Notes under the pieces: generated by a model
The model's database searches: none
The model's input: the letters and a program-made list of their open reading frames with translations, nothing else
Told to the model about the DNA's origin: nothing
Assembly: GCF_030814015.1 (NCBI RefSeq)
Contig: NZ_JAUSUL010000001.1
Coordinates: 1,516,001-1,580,000, forward strand
Length of the DNA: 64,000 bases
Direction: 5' to 3'
DNA from: Amorphus orientalis
GTDB taxonomy: Bacteria > Pseudomonadota > Alphaproteobacteria > Rhizobiales > Amorphaceae
Shown: piece by piece, positions 25,524 through 33,692 of the stretch
Layout: the number at the start of each line of letters is the position of its first letter
Position numbering within the stretch: the stretch's first letter is position 1
Program-made: the position numbers and the translations under genes

Positions 25524-27013
25524 CATGGACCCTGGATGGGATACCGAACCATCTGGCGGACGAAGTGACGAAGACCCTGAGGCGGTCTGGAGACCTTACG
25601 GGGGCAGGGAGCATTTGGGAGGGTCTTCTTGATCGCTACAGAGGTCTGGCCGCCGCCGATCCCGCCAACACAGAGTGGCAGCGCGACCTGTCGGTCAGCC
25701 GGAACAAGATCGGCGACGTGGCCAGGGCCCGGGGCCGCCTCGACGACGCGGCGACCGCCTACGAGGAGGGGCGACAGATTGCCGAGCGGCTCGCCGCCGC
25801 CGACCCGACCAACACATATTCGCAGCGCGACCTATTGGTCGGCCTAATCAAGATCGGCGACGTGGCCACGGCCCGGGGCCGCCTCGACGACGCGGCGATC
25901 ACCTATGAAGAGGGGCGACAGATCTGCCAGCGGCGTCACCGACGCCGATCCCACCAACACAGAGTGGCAGCGGTTTCTGTCGGTCAGCCTGGAAAAGATC
26001 GGCGACGTGGCCATGGCCCGGGGCCGCCTCGACGACGCGGCGATCGCCTATGAAGAGGGGCGACAGATCTGCCAGCGGCTCACCGACGCCGATCCGACCA
26101 ACACAGAGTCGCAGCGCGGCCTGTCGGTCAGCCTGATCAGGATCGGCGACGTGGCCACGGCCCGTGGCCGCCTCGACGACGCGGCGACCGCCTATGAAGA
26201 GGGGCGACAGATCGCCGAGCGGCTCGCCGCCGCCGATCCCACCAACACAGAGTGGCGGCGGGACCTGTCGGTCAGCCTCGACAGGATCGGTGACGTGGCC
26301 ACGGCCCGGGGCCGCCTCGAAGACGTGGCGACCGCCTATGAGGAGGGGCGCGAGCTTGCCGAGCGGCTCGCCGCCGCCGATCCCACCAACACGGAGTGGC
26401 AGCGCGACCTGTCGGTCAGCCTGGAGAGGATCGGCGATGTGGCCAGTGCCCAAGGCCGCCTCGAAGACGCGGCGACCGCCTATGAGGAGGGGCGCAAGAT
26501 CCGCCAGCGGCTCGCCAACGCAGCCGACCCGACCAACACACAGTGGCAGCGCGACCTGTCGATCAGCCTGAACAAGATCGGCGACGTGGCGACGGCCCAA
26601 GGCCGTCTCGACGACGCAGCGACCACCTACGAGCAGGGCCGGGAGATCGCCGAGCGGCTCGCCGCAACCGATCTGTCGAACACGCAGTGGCTGCGCGACC
26701 TGTCGATCAGCCTCGACAGGATCGGCGACGTGGCCAGGGCCCGGGGCCGTCTCAAGGACGCAGCAGTCGCATACGAGGAAGGGCGGGCGATCCGCGAACG
26801 GCTCGCCGCCGCCGACCCGACCAACACGGAGTGGCAACGCGACCTGATCATCAGTTGCGTGAAGCTTGCCGAAACAGGTCGCGCGCCTCAGGACAACTAC
26901 GCACGCGCGCGCTGGACATCGCCCAGGGGCTTCAGGCAAGCGGCAGGCTGGCCCCGAGCGACGCGTGGATGATCCCCGAGCTGCGCCGGCGGCTCGCACA
27001 ACTGGAGGAATAG
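25520..27013 (+). pseudogene. Tetratricopeptide-repeat protein, frame broken twice
   Basis: The ATG overlaps the ATPase stop. The protein would have a short N-terminal part (MTWTLDGIPNHLADEVTKTL) and then eight near-identical 48-residue TPR units, ending DAWMIPELRRRLAQLEE. The frame shifts at about 25935, where comparison with the next repeat (GCGGCTCACC) shows one extra G in GCGGCGTCACC. It shifts again at about 26903-26911, where an ACGCGCGCGC run looks two bases too long. Restored, the chain is about 496 residues. TPR solenoids bind peptides or partner proteins. The coupling to the ATPase gene and the closeness of the beta-helix membrane protein suggest one complex. Whether the breaks are real or sequencing artefacts cannot be decided here. 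Confidence 0.7.
25685..26840 (+). repeat. Eight tandem 144-bp TPR-coding repeats
   Basis: The eight units have 48 codons each, except that one unit carries an extra Ala codon and another an extra base. The core is IGDVATARGRLDDAATAYEE followed by GRQIAERLAAADPTNTEWQR. The near-identity of neighbouring units at DNA level implies recent copying or gene conversion and makes this stretch prone to recombination and to assembly error. Confidence 0.92.
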
Positions 27014-27154
27014 AACCGGCGCCGTGTGCGGTCGCGCTTTACCCGGTCCGCCAGGTCATCATCGGAGGTTCGGGGCTGTCATCGGAACACCCCTGGTCAA
27101 CCTCTTGCGCCAGCTCTCCCAAGACGCCCCCCAGTCACGCCGGATGGGTTTCGC

Positions 27155-28381
27155 TCACAGCTGATCGACCAGCACCTTGCCGTCCTTCATGACGAGCTTC
27201 GGCGAACGCTCCGGGTTCTCCATGATCCCGATATCGTCGAGCGGATTGCCGTCGACGACGATCATGTCGGCCAGATAGCCTTCCTTCACGAGGCCGAGAT
27301 CGGCTTCGCGGCGGATCAACCGGGCGCCATTGATGGTCGCGGCCCGCACCAGATCCACCGGCTTGACCACCTCGGCGCGCAGGCCGAACTCGGTGAGCTG
27401 GCGCCGGTGCATGATTCCCAGCAGATCGGTCCCGTACGCCATCGGCACGCCGGCCTTGTAGGCCATCTCGACGGCGTTGATGCCGGCGTCGAGCACCTCG
27501 TAGGTCTTGTCGACGAGCTCCTCGGGCAGCCCGGCCTTGACGCCTTCCTCGACGAGCGCGCGGTAGATCGCCAGCGTCGGCACCAGGATCGCGCCGTGCT
27601 CCTTCATCAGCGCGATGGACTGCTCGGTGGCGAGATTGCCGTGCTCGATGGAGCGCACGCCGAGCTTCACGCAGCGTTCGATGGAGCGGGCCGTGTAGGC
27701 GTGGACGGCGACGTAGAGGTTCGCCATCTCCGCTTCCTCCACGACCGCCGCAATCTCCTCCTCGGAGAACTGGTCGGAGGTGATCCGGTCGGTCGGCGAG
27801 GAGATGCCGCCGCCGCCCATGATCTTGATGAGATGTGCGCCACGCCGGATCTCGCCGCGGGCGGCGCGGCGCAACTCCGGAACGCCGTCCACGATGTAGC
27901 CGAGCCCCGGCTGGCAGTAGGCGCTGTCATAGGCCTCAACGCCAGGCGCGCGGACGTCGCCGTGACCGCCGGTCTGCGACAGCGCCTTGCCGCAGAACTG
28001 GAGGCGCGGCGCGTCGAACACGCCTTCCTCGACGGCCCGGGACAGGCCGTGGTCGGCGCCGCCGACGTCGCGCACGGTCGTAAAGCCGCGCTTCAGCATG
28101 CCGTTCATGATCTCGCCGGCCTTGGCGGCGACGTAGAACGGCGAGGTGCGGGCGAGTTCGGCGAAGTTGGCGGTGAACGCCGTCACGTGGACGTGGCAGT
28201 CGATCAGACCGGGCATCAGCGTCTTGCCCTTGAGATCGATCGCGTTCGCATCGGAGGCGGAAACCTTCGTGTCGGCGATCTCGGCGATCCGGCCGTCGCG
28301 GACGAGGACGGACCGATCCGGCAGGATCTCTCCCGCTTCCACGTCCAGGACCGATGCGTTCTCGAAGAGGAAGGATGTCAC
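27155..28381 (-). CDS. Amidohydrolase-superfamily metal-dependent hydrolase
   Basis: A 408-residue imidazolonepropionase-like enzyme. It has the HxH metal motif in GLIDCHVHV, the bridging Lys in HLIKIMGGGG, His ligands in VAVHAYTA and SIEHGN, and the Asp in AYGTDLLG. The GTG start at 28381 follows AGGAGA and stands one base after the stop of the GAF gene; an open frame to 28498 is ignored. It is the last gene of the hydantoinase/TRAP operon and probably hydrolyses a cyclic amide, dipeptide-like or carbamoyl intermediate made earlier in the route. The exact substrate cannot be named. Confidence 0.88.
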   Translation of the reverse strand: MTSFLFENASVLDVEAGEILPDRSVLVRDGRIAEIADTKVSASDANAIDLKGKTLMPGLIDCHVHVTAFTANFAELARTSPFYVAAKAGEIMNGMLKRGFTTVRDVGGADHGLSRAVEEGVFDAPRLQFCGKALSQTGGHGDVRAPGVEAYDSAYCQPGLGYIVDGVPELRRAARGEIRRGAHLIKIMGGGGISSPTDRITSDQFSEEEIAAVVEEAEMANLYVAVHAYTARSIERCVKLGVRSIEHGNLATEQSIALMKEHGAILVPTLAIYRALVEEGVKAGLPEELVDKTYEVLDAGINAVEMAYKAGVPMAYGTDLLGIMHRRQLTEFGLRAEVVKPVDLVRAATINGARLIRREADLGLVKEGYLADMIVVDGNPLDDIGIMENPERSPKLVMKDGKVLVDQL

Positions 28382-28382
28382 G

Positions 28383-28898
28383 TCAGGTCTCCTGATGGGT
28401 CGAATCTGAATGGAGCAGCGCCGGCACGAGAGCGGGTGCGAGGAACTGCACGAGCGCGAGATCGCTCGCGTCGTAGGCCTGGGGTGCGTCGAGCACACTG
28501 ATCACGCCGAGCGTTCGTCCATCGAAGCGGACCGGCGCGTTGAGGATGGTTTCGCAGCCGAGCGACAGAATCAGCTCGTGATCGGGAAACGCCCAGCGGA
28601 TGTCGTCAGCCGAGGCGCCGAACCAGGGCTTGCCGCCCTTCAGGACGACGTCTCCCCACGGCGTCGGTCCCATCTTCTTGCGGCCCAGCAGAGGATATTC
28701 CGCCGGCCTGCTGGAATAGATGCGCTCGACCTCGCCAGCCTCGGCCCGGAAGGCGAGGATCGTGAAGAGCCGGTGGCCGAGATATTCGGCGGCGATCTGG
28801 TCCGCGGTCTGGAAGGTCGGCACCGGCTGGCCGGGGGTGGCCAGGGCGTCGGCAAGCCGTTCCGAGAGGACGAGTGGGTCGTAGTCTTGGAGTGTCAT
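28383..28898 (-). CDS. GAF domain-containing protein
   Basis: A 171-residue protein, nearly all one GAF domain (about residues 25-165): FTILAFRAEAGEVERIYSS, then MGPTPWGDVVLKGGKPWFG, then ILNAPVRFDGRTLGVISVLD. GAF domains bind small ligands such as cyclic nucleotides, tetrapyrroles or aromatic metabolites. There is no output domain, so it may be a sensor subunit or an enzyme-like binding protein within the catabolic operon. The ATG at 28898 is 14 bases after the permease stop. Confidence 0.8.
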   Translation of the reverse strand: MTLQDYDPLVLSERLADALATPGQPVPTFQTADQIAAEYLGHRLFTILAFRAEAGEVERIYSSRPAEYPLLGRKKMGPTPWGDVVLKGGKPWFGASADDIRWAFPDHELILSLGCETILNAPVRFDGRTLGVISVLDAPQAYDASDLALVQFLAPALVPALLHSDSTHQET

Positions 28899-28912
28899 GG
28901 CGGACTTTCGGA

Positions 28913-30223
28913 TCAGTCGTAGAGAAGGTGCGGCAGCCAGAGCGCGATGTCGGGGAAGATCGCTATGATCGCCACGCCAAGCAGCATGAGGAAGAAGAAC
29001 GGCAGCGACGCCCACGCCACCCGCCCGATCGGATCCCCGGTCAGGCCCTGCAGAACGAAGAGGTTGAAGCCGACAGGGGGCGTGATCTGGCCCATCTCCG
29101 TCATGATGACGAGATAGATGCCGAACCAGACCGGATCGAAGCCGGCCTGTGTGGCGAGCGGCATCGTGATCGGCAGGCTCATTACCACGATCGAAATGCC
29201 GTCGAGGAACAGCCCGAGCAGGATGTAGAACAGCGACAGGACGATCAGGAGACCGATCGGTGACAGGTCCATGGCGGCGATCGCCTTGGCGACGTTCGCC
29301 GGCACGTGCAGATAGCCCATCGCCGTCGACAGGAAGGCGGCGGAGATGAGGATGATGCAGACCATGCAGCTGGTCCTGAGCGTTCCCATCAAGGTCTCGA
29401 CGAAGAGCTTGAAGGTGAGCTGGCCCATGACGAGAGCCAGAACCAGGGCCGCCGCGACACCGACGGCAGCGGCCTCCGACGGGGTGGAGATGCCGCTGTA
29501 GATCGAACCGAGGACGATCCCCATCAAAACGATGATGGGGAAGATGTTGCCGAGGCCTCTCAGACGGTCGCCCCAGCTGTAGGTTTCCGAGCCCTTCGGT
29601 GCGACCTCGGGGTTGAGGAGGGCGCGGACCATGATCCAGCCGGAGTAGAGGCCGGCGATCAACAGGCCCGGCAGGACGCCGGCGGCGAACAGCCGGCTGA
29701 CGGAGACCTCGGCGAGGATGCCGTAGACGATCATCACGATGGAAGGCGGGATCAAAAGGCCGAGGCTGCCGGCGCCGGCGAGCGAGCCGAGCGACAGATC
29801 GCGGTCGTAGCCGCGTTTGGCGAGCTCGGTGGTGGTGATCTTGCCGATCGTGGCGGCGGTCGCCGCACTGGAACCGGAAACGGCGGCAAACAGCGTGCAG
29901 CCGAGCACGTTGGTGTGCAGAAGGCGACCGGGAATCTTGTCGACGAAGGGGGTCAGCCCGCGGAACAGACGGTTGGAAATGTCGGTTCGGAAGATGATCT
30001 CTCCCATCCAGATGAACATCGGGATGGCTGCGAGCTCCCAGGTCGAGGCGTAGCGATAGCTGATAGACGCGGCGATCGTGCCGATCCGCGCCAGGTTCAT
30101 ATCGAGCAGGAACGCCAGCCCGGTGATGGAGACCAGGAACAGACCCGCGAACACCCAGATGCCGAGCCCGAGGTAAATCAGGATCAGTGCCAGGACCACG
30201 GCGGCGGAGATGACGGCGTCCAT
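28913..30223 (-). CDS. dctM: TRAP transporter large permease (DctM type)
   Basis: A 436-residue membrane protein with about 12 hydrophobic segments across its length and the TRAP-large-permease landmarks SNRLFRGLTPFVDKIPGRL, SGSSAATAATIG and GLLIPPSIVMIVYG. With the DctQ and DctP genes upstream in the same operon it forms a sodium-coupled tripartite transporter in the inner membrane. The start at 30223 is 12 bases after the DctQ stop. The neighbouring hydantoinase genes suggest a cyclic imide/amide or its acid product as substrate. Confidence 0.92.
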   Translation of the reverse strand: MDAVISAAVVLALILIYLGLGIWVFAGLFLVSITGLAFLLDMNLARIGTIAASISYRYASTWELAAIPMFIWMGEIIFRTDISNRLFRGLTPFVDKIPGRLLHTNVLGCTLFAAVSGSSAATAATIGKITTTELAKRGYDRDLSLGSLAGAGSLGLLIPPSIVMIVYGILAEVSVSRLFAAGVLPGLLIAGLYSGWIMVRALLNPEVAPKGSETYSWGDRLRGLGNIFPIIVLMGIVLGSIYSGISTPSEAAAVGVAAALVLALVMGQLTFKLFVETLMGTLRTSCMVCIILISAAFLSTAMGYLHVPANVAKAIAAMDLSPIGLLIVLSLFYILLGLFLDGISIVVMSLPITMPLATQAGFDPVWFGIYLVIMTEMGQITPPVGFNLFVLQGLTGDPIGRVAWASLPFFFLMLLGVAIIAIFPDIALWLPHLLYD

Positions 30224-30235
30224 AAAGCTGCTCCG

Positions 30236-30760
30236 CTATTCCTGGGAGAGGCCGGGCTCGTCCGGCGGGACGGGCGAGGCCGCATCGGTGACCTGGCGGA
30301 GGAAATAGGCGACGAGCTGAAGCCAGAAGATCGCGAGGCCGAGCAGCACCAGGCCCTCCGGGATCCACATCGGCACCTCGGCGATCGAACTCGACACCCG
30401 TCCCCGCACCCAATTGCGCTCGACGCTGATCCAGAAGAAGCGGATGAGGACGCTGACGACGAAGAGCGCGCCGAGCGCGCTGAGCGCTTCGAACAGGCGC
30501 AGCGTCCGACCTTCGAACCGGCCGATCAAGAGATTCACGCGGATGAGGCTGCCGTGCTCCAGCGCGTAGCCGAGTGACAGGAACGTCACGGCCGCCACTC
30601 CGTACCCGACGAACTCGGAGAGCACGAAAGTCGATGTCGCGAAGAACGTCCGAAGGATGATCTCAAAGAGCACGTGGCCGACCATCCCGATCAGGATGAG
30701 CGCGGCAAGCACCGCCGACAGGCGGGAGAGGGCAAACACTGCGATCTGGAGAAAGCGCAT
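30236..30760 (-). CDS. dctQ: TRAP transporter small permease (DctQ type)
   Basis: A 174-residue protein with four membrane segments, starting MRFLQIAVFALSRLSAVLAA, and the typical GYALEHGSLIRVNLL motif of DctQ between segments 2 and 3. It pairs with the large permease. Unusually, 182 bases with a strong hairpin separate it from the DctP gene upstream, which could lower permease expression relative to the binding protein. Confidence 0.9.
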   Translation of the reverse strand: MRFLQIAVFALSRLSAVLAALILIGMVGHVLFEIILRTFFATSTFVLSEFVGYGVAAVTFLSLGYALEHGSLIRVNLLIGRFEGRTLRLFEALSALGALFVVSVLIRFFWISVERNWVRGRVSSSIAEVPMWIPEGLVLLGLAIFWLQLVAYFLRQVTDAASPVPPDEPGLSQE

Positions 30761-30902
30761 GATCGCTCCGGGTGTTGAGACGTCCTGATCGCAGAAGGCG
30801 CGCGCGGTCCAACAGGGGATCCCGGGCCGAAGGCGGTCCCGGGTCGCCGTTTCGACCGCAACAAGAACATCTCGCAGCGGGCCGTTCCGACAGAAGGAAG
30901 AA

Positions 30903-30930
30903 GGGCCGCTGCGCAGATGCGCAGCGGCCC
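30903..30930 (-). terminator. Strong hairpin between the DctP and DctQ genes
   Basis: Two 13-base arms (30903-30915 and 30918-30930, beginning GGGCCGCTGCGC) pair perfectly around two bases. It lies 12 bases past the DctP stop, in the direction of transcription toward DctQ, with no clear U-tract. It probably acts as a partial terminator or mRNA-stabilising element that makes more binding protein than permease. Confidence 0.6.
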
Positions 30931-30942
30931 GTTTCGTGTCGG

Positions 30943-31938
30943 CTATTGCTGCTTACGGTCTTCTTCGTAGCTGGCCAGGAGTTCGTCGGCCTGCGGGAAC
31001 TTCGCCTTCCAGTCCTCCATGGCCTGCTGGCCGGCCTTCGTCAGCGCCTCGATGTACTCCGGCGAGACGTCCTCGACCACGGTCATGCCGTTGTCGCGCA
31101 TGGTCTTGTAGTTGGTCTTCACCCGTTCGGCGAGAAGGTCCCAGCCGTAGGTCTCGGCGGTCTTGGCGGCCTTCTGGACGGCTTCCTTCTGTTCGTCGGT
31201 CAGGGAGTCGTAGGTGTCCTTGTTCATGTGCATGATCTGCAGCGGCATGGCGTAGTTCACTTCCGTGAACACCGGCAGATGCTCCCACAAATGCGCGGCC
31301 GCACCGCCGTCAGCCGAGGTCAGGACCGCGTCGATGCCGTTGGTGGCGAGCTGCGGTACGACGTCCGCCCAGGACAGCTGGATCGGCGAGGCGCCGGCTG
31401 CACGCATCGTCACCGTTCCGTTGGTGTCGTAGGTGCGGATCTTAAGCCCCTCGAGCGCCTCCATGCTGTCGACCGGCTTCTTTGCCCAGATGCCCGAGGG
31501 CGGCCACGGGTTGGCGAACAGCAGCACCTGGTTGTTCTCCTCCAGGACCTTGGCGTAGTAGGGCTTCGCCGCCTGGTAGAGCGCCCAGGTGTCTTGGGTG
31601 GTCGGCGCGAGGAAGGGCAGAGAGGGCAGCAGGAAGACCGGATCGATGCCCGCCCAGGCTCCGATATAGGAGGTGGCGACCTGTACCGCGCCGTCGCCGA
31701 CCGCGTCGAACTGATCCAGCGACTTGTAGCCGAGCGACGCGCCGTGGTGGGCGGTGACGTTGATTTCGCCGTTCGAATCGGTCTTCAGCGCTTCGATGAA
31801 CTTGTCGGATACCTGAGCGTGGATCGAATTGGGATCGTACTCGTTGACGAGATCCCAGTTCAGCGTCTGGGCGAAGGCCGGTGTGCCGGCGAGAACGAAG
31901 CCGGCGGCGGCAAGCGTAGAAAGTGCTTTGTATTTCAT
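30943..31938 (-). CDS. dctP: TRAP transporter substrate-binding protein (DctP type)
   Basis: A 331-residue periplasmic protein. The ATG at 31938 opens a Sec signal peptide MKYKALSTLAAAGFVLAGTP ending AFA-QT; an open frame to 32259 is ignored. The DctP fold shows in IEALKTDSNGEINVTAHHGA, in LKIRTYDTNGTVTMRAAGAS and in the conserved ligand-binding Arg within that second stretch. It delivers substrate to the DctQM permease encoded downstream. Confidence 0.92.
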   Translation of the reverse strand: MKYKALSTLAAAGFVLAGTPAFAQTLNWDLVNEYDPNSIHAQVSDKFIEALKTDSNGEINVTAHHGASLGYKSLDQFDAVGDGAVQVATSYIGAWAGIDPVFLLPSLPFLAPTTQDTWALYQAAKPYYAKVLEENNQVLLFANPWPPSGIWAKKPVDSMEALEGLKIRTYDTNGTVTMRAAGASPIQLSWADVVPQLATNGIDAVLTSADGGAAAHLWEHLPVFTEVNYAMPLQIMHMNKDTYDSLTDEQKEAVQKAAKTAETYGWDLLAERVKTNYKTMRDNGMTVVEDVSPEYIEALTKAGQQAMEDWKAKFPQADELLASYEEDRKQQ

Positions 31939-31997
31939 ATGCTTGAGGTCCCTGGTTCTGGAAGTTGATGCCCTGTTTTTCGGGTCTGGGGAGTAGG

Positions 31998-33692
31998 TTA
32001 GCGCGTCACGCCCGCGTGCGGGTAGTGGTGTTTCAGAAACTCGGTCGAGAACTTGCCGGAGCGAGCGTCCTCGGCCACCAGCGCCGGGTCGCGCCGGTCG
32101 GCCGGGCCGTAGCCCCCCGATCCCGGCGTCTCGATGACGACGACCTCGTCCGGGCCGATATCGACCGACGAGGGTTTGACCGGAAGCTGCTCTTCGCCGC
32201 CCGGCTTGCGCAGTGCAAAGCGCCCGGGCCGCCCCGCGTCGCCGCCGAACACGCCCCACGGCGCGTTCAGGAAGCGCTCGCCGGCGCCGTTGAAGGTGCA
32301 GGCATGATCGAGGGGCTGGATCACCCGGCGCAGGCCGCCACCACCGCGGTAGGTGCCGGCGCCTCCGGAGTCCTGGATGATCTCGTAGGCCACCACCCGC
32401 AGCGGATATTCGGTCTCGATCGCCTCGATGGGCAGGTTCGACGTGTTGGTGATGTGGACCTGGACGCCGTCCTTGCCGTCGCGGTCGTCGCGGCCGCCGA
32501 AGCCGCCGGCGAGCGTCTCAAGATAGAGATACGGCTTGCCACTGCGCGGATCGACGCCGGAGAAGACGGCGGTGGTGTTGGCGCCGTTGGAAGCGCCGAC
32601 GGCGCGGTCGGGAAGCGCCGGGGCAAGCGCGCCAATGATCATGTCGATCAGCCGCTGTGAAGTGTGGGCGCGGGCGGCGACCGGGGCGGGAGCCACGCAG
32701 TCGACGATGGTGCCCGGCTCGGTGACGAGTTCGCAGCAGTCGATCACGCCCTGATTGTTGGGGATCTCGGGATCGAGCAGCGCCTTCAGCGAGTAGGCGA
32801 CGGCCGACTGGGTGGCGTTGATGGGCACGTTGATGTTGCCCTTCACCTGAGGCGAGGACCCGCGCCAGTCGAACACGGCCCGGTCGCCCGTCACCTCAAT
32901 CCGGAGCCGGATCGGAATGTTCTGGGTGCCGAGGCCGTCGTCGTCCATGACGTCCTCGAAGCCATAGACGCCATCCGGGATTTCTGCGATCGCCGACCGC
33001 ATGCGCCGGTAGGTGCGGGCCACCAGATCGTCGAACGCCGCGCGCATGGTCGGGATGCCGTAGCGCGCGGCGATTTCCTTCACCCGGCGCACGCCGAGCT
33101 GGGCGGCGGCGATCTGGGCGTAGTGATCGCCGCGGCGCTCGTCGGGAATGCGGGCGTTCAGCAGGAACAGGTCGAAGAGGTCGGTTTGCAGCACGCCCTT
33201 GCGGAACAGGCGGACCACCGGAATCCGCAGGCCTTCCTGATAGATCTCCGACATCCCGCCCGCCATTGAACCCGGCGCCATGCCGCCGATGTCGGCGTGG
33301 TGGGCGATGTTGCAGACGAAGCAGAGCAGCTCGCCCTCGACGAACACCGGCGCGGCAAAATTGATGTCCGGCAGGTGGGTTCCGCCGGCGACGTGCGGAT
33401 CGTTGGCGACGAAGATGTCGCCTTCCTCGATCTCCTCGGGCTTTACCTTGGCGAGCACCGCCTTCATCAGGCCCGTCATCGAGCCCAGGTGGATCGGCAG
33501 CGACATGTCCGCCTGGACGATCAGCCGGCCGTCCCGGTCGCAGATGGCCGTCGAGTGGTCATGGCGTTCCTTGATGTTGGTCGAATAGGCGCTCTTCATC
33601 AGCGCGATGAAGGTCTCGTCGACAACGGAGCGCATGGCGCTTGCCATGACCTCGAGCGTGATCGGATCGATCGGCGGTGCGGCGTCGGTCAC
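31998..33692 (-). CDS. Hydantoinase B/oxoprolinase family protein
   Basis: A 564-residue HyuB-type subunit. It has HDHSTAICDRDGRLIVQADM near the N-terminus, FVANDPHVAGGTHLPD and the central HADIGGMAPGS motif with metal-type His/Asp residues. The GTG start at 33692 overlaps the hydantoinase A stop (GTGA). With subunit A it should form an ATP-dependent ring-opening amidohydrolase for hydantoins, oxoprolines or related lactams, or an acetone-carboxylase-like enzyme. Gene context favours uptake followed by ring opening. Confidence 0.9.
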   Translation of the reverse strand: MTDAAPPIDPITLEVMASAMRSVVDETFIALMKSAYSTNIKERHDHSTAICDRDGRLIVQADMSLPIHLGSMTGLMKAVLAKVKPEEIEEGDIFVANDPHVAGGTHLPDINFAAPVFVEGELLCFVCNIAHHADIGGMAPGSMAGGMSEIYQEGLRIPVVRLFRKGVLQTDLFDLFLLNARIPDERRGDHYAQIAAAQLGVRRVKEIAARYGIPTMRAAFDDLVARTYRRMRSAIAEIPDGVYGFEDVMDDDGLGTQNIPIRLRIEVTGDRAVFDWRGSSPQVKGNINVPINATQSAVAYSLKALLDPEIPNNQGVIDCCELVTEPGTIVDCVAPAPVAARAHTSQRLIDMIIGALAPALPDRAVGASNGANTTAVFSGVDPRSGKPYLYLETLAGGFGGRDDRDGKDGVQVHITNTSNLPIEAIETEYPLRVVAYEIIQDSGGAGTYRGGGGLRRVIQPLDHACTFNGAGERFLNAPWGVFGGDAGRPGRFALRKPGGEEQLPVKPSSVDIGPDEVVVIETPGSGGYGPADRRDPALVAEDARSGKFSTEFLKHHYPHAGVTR

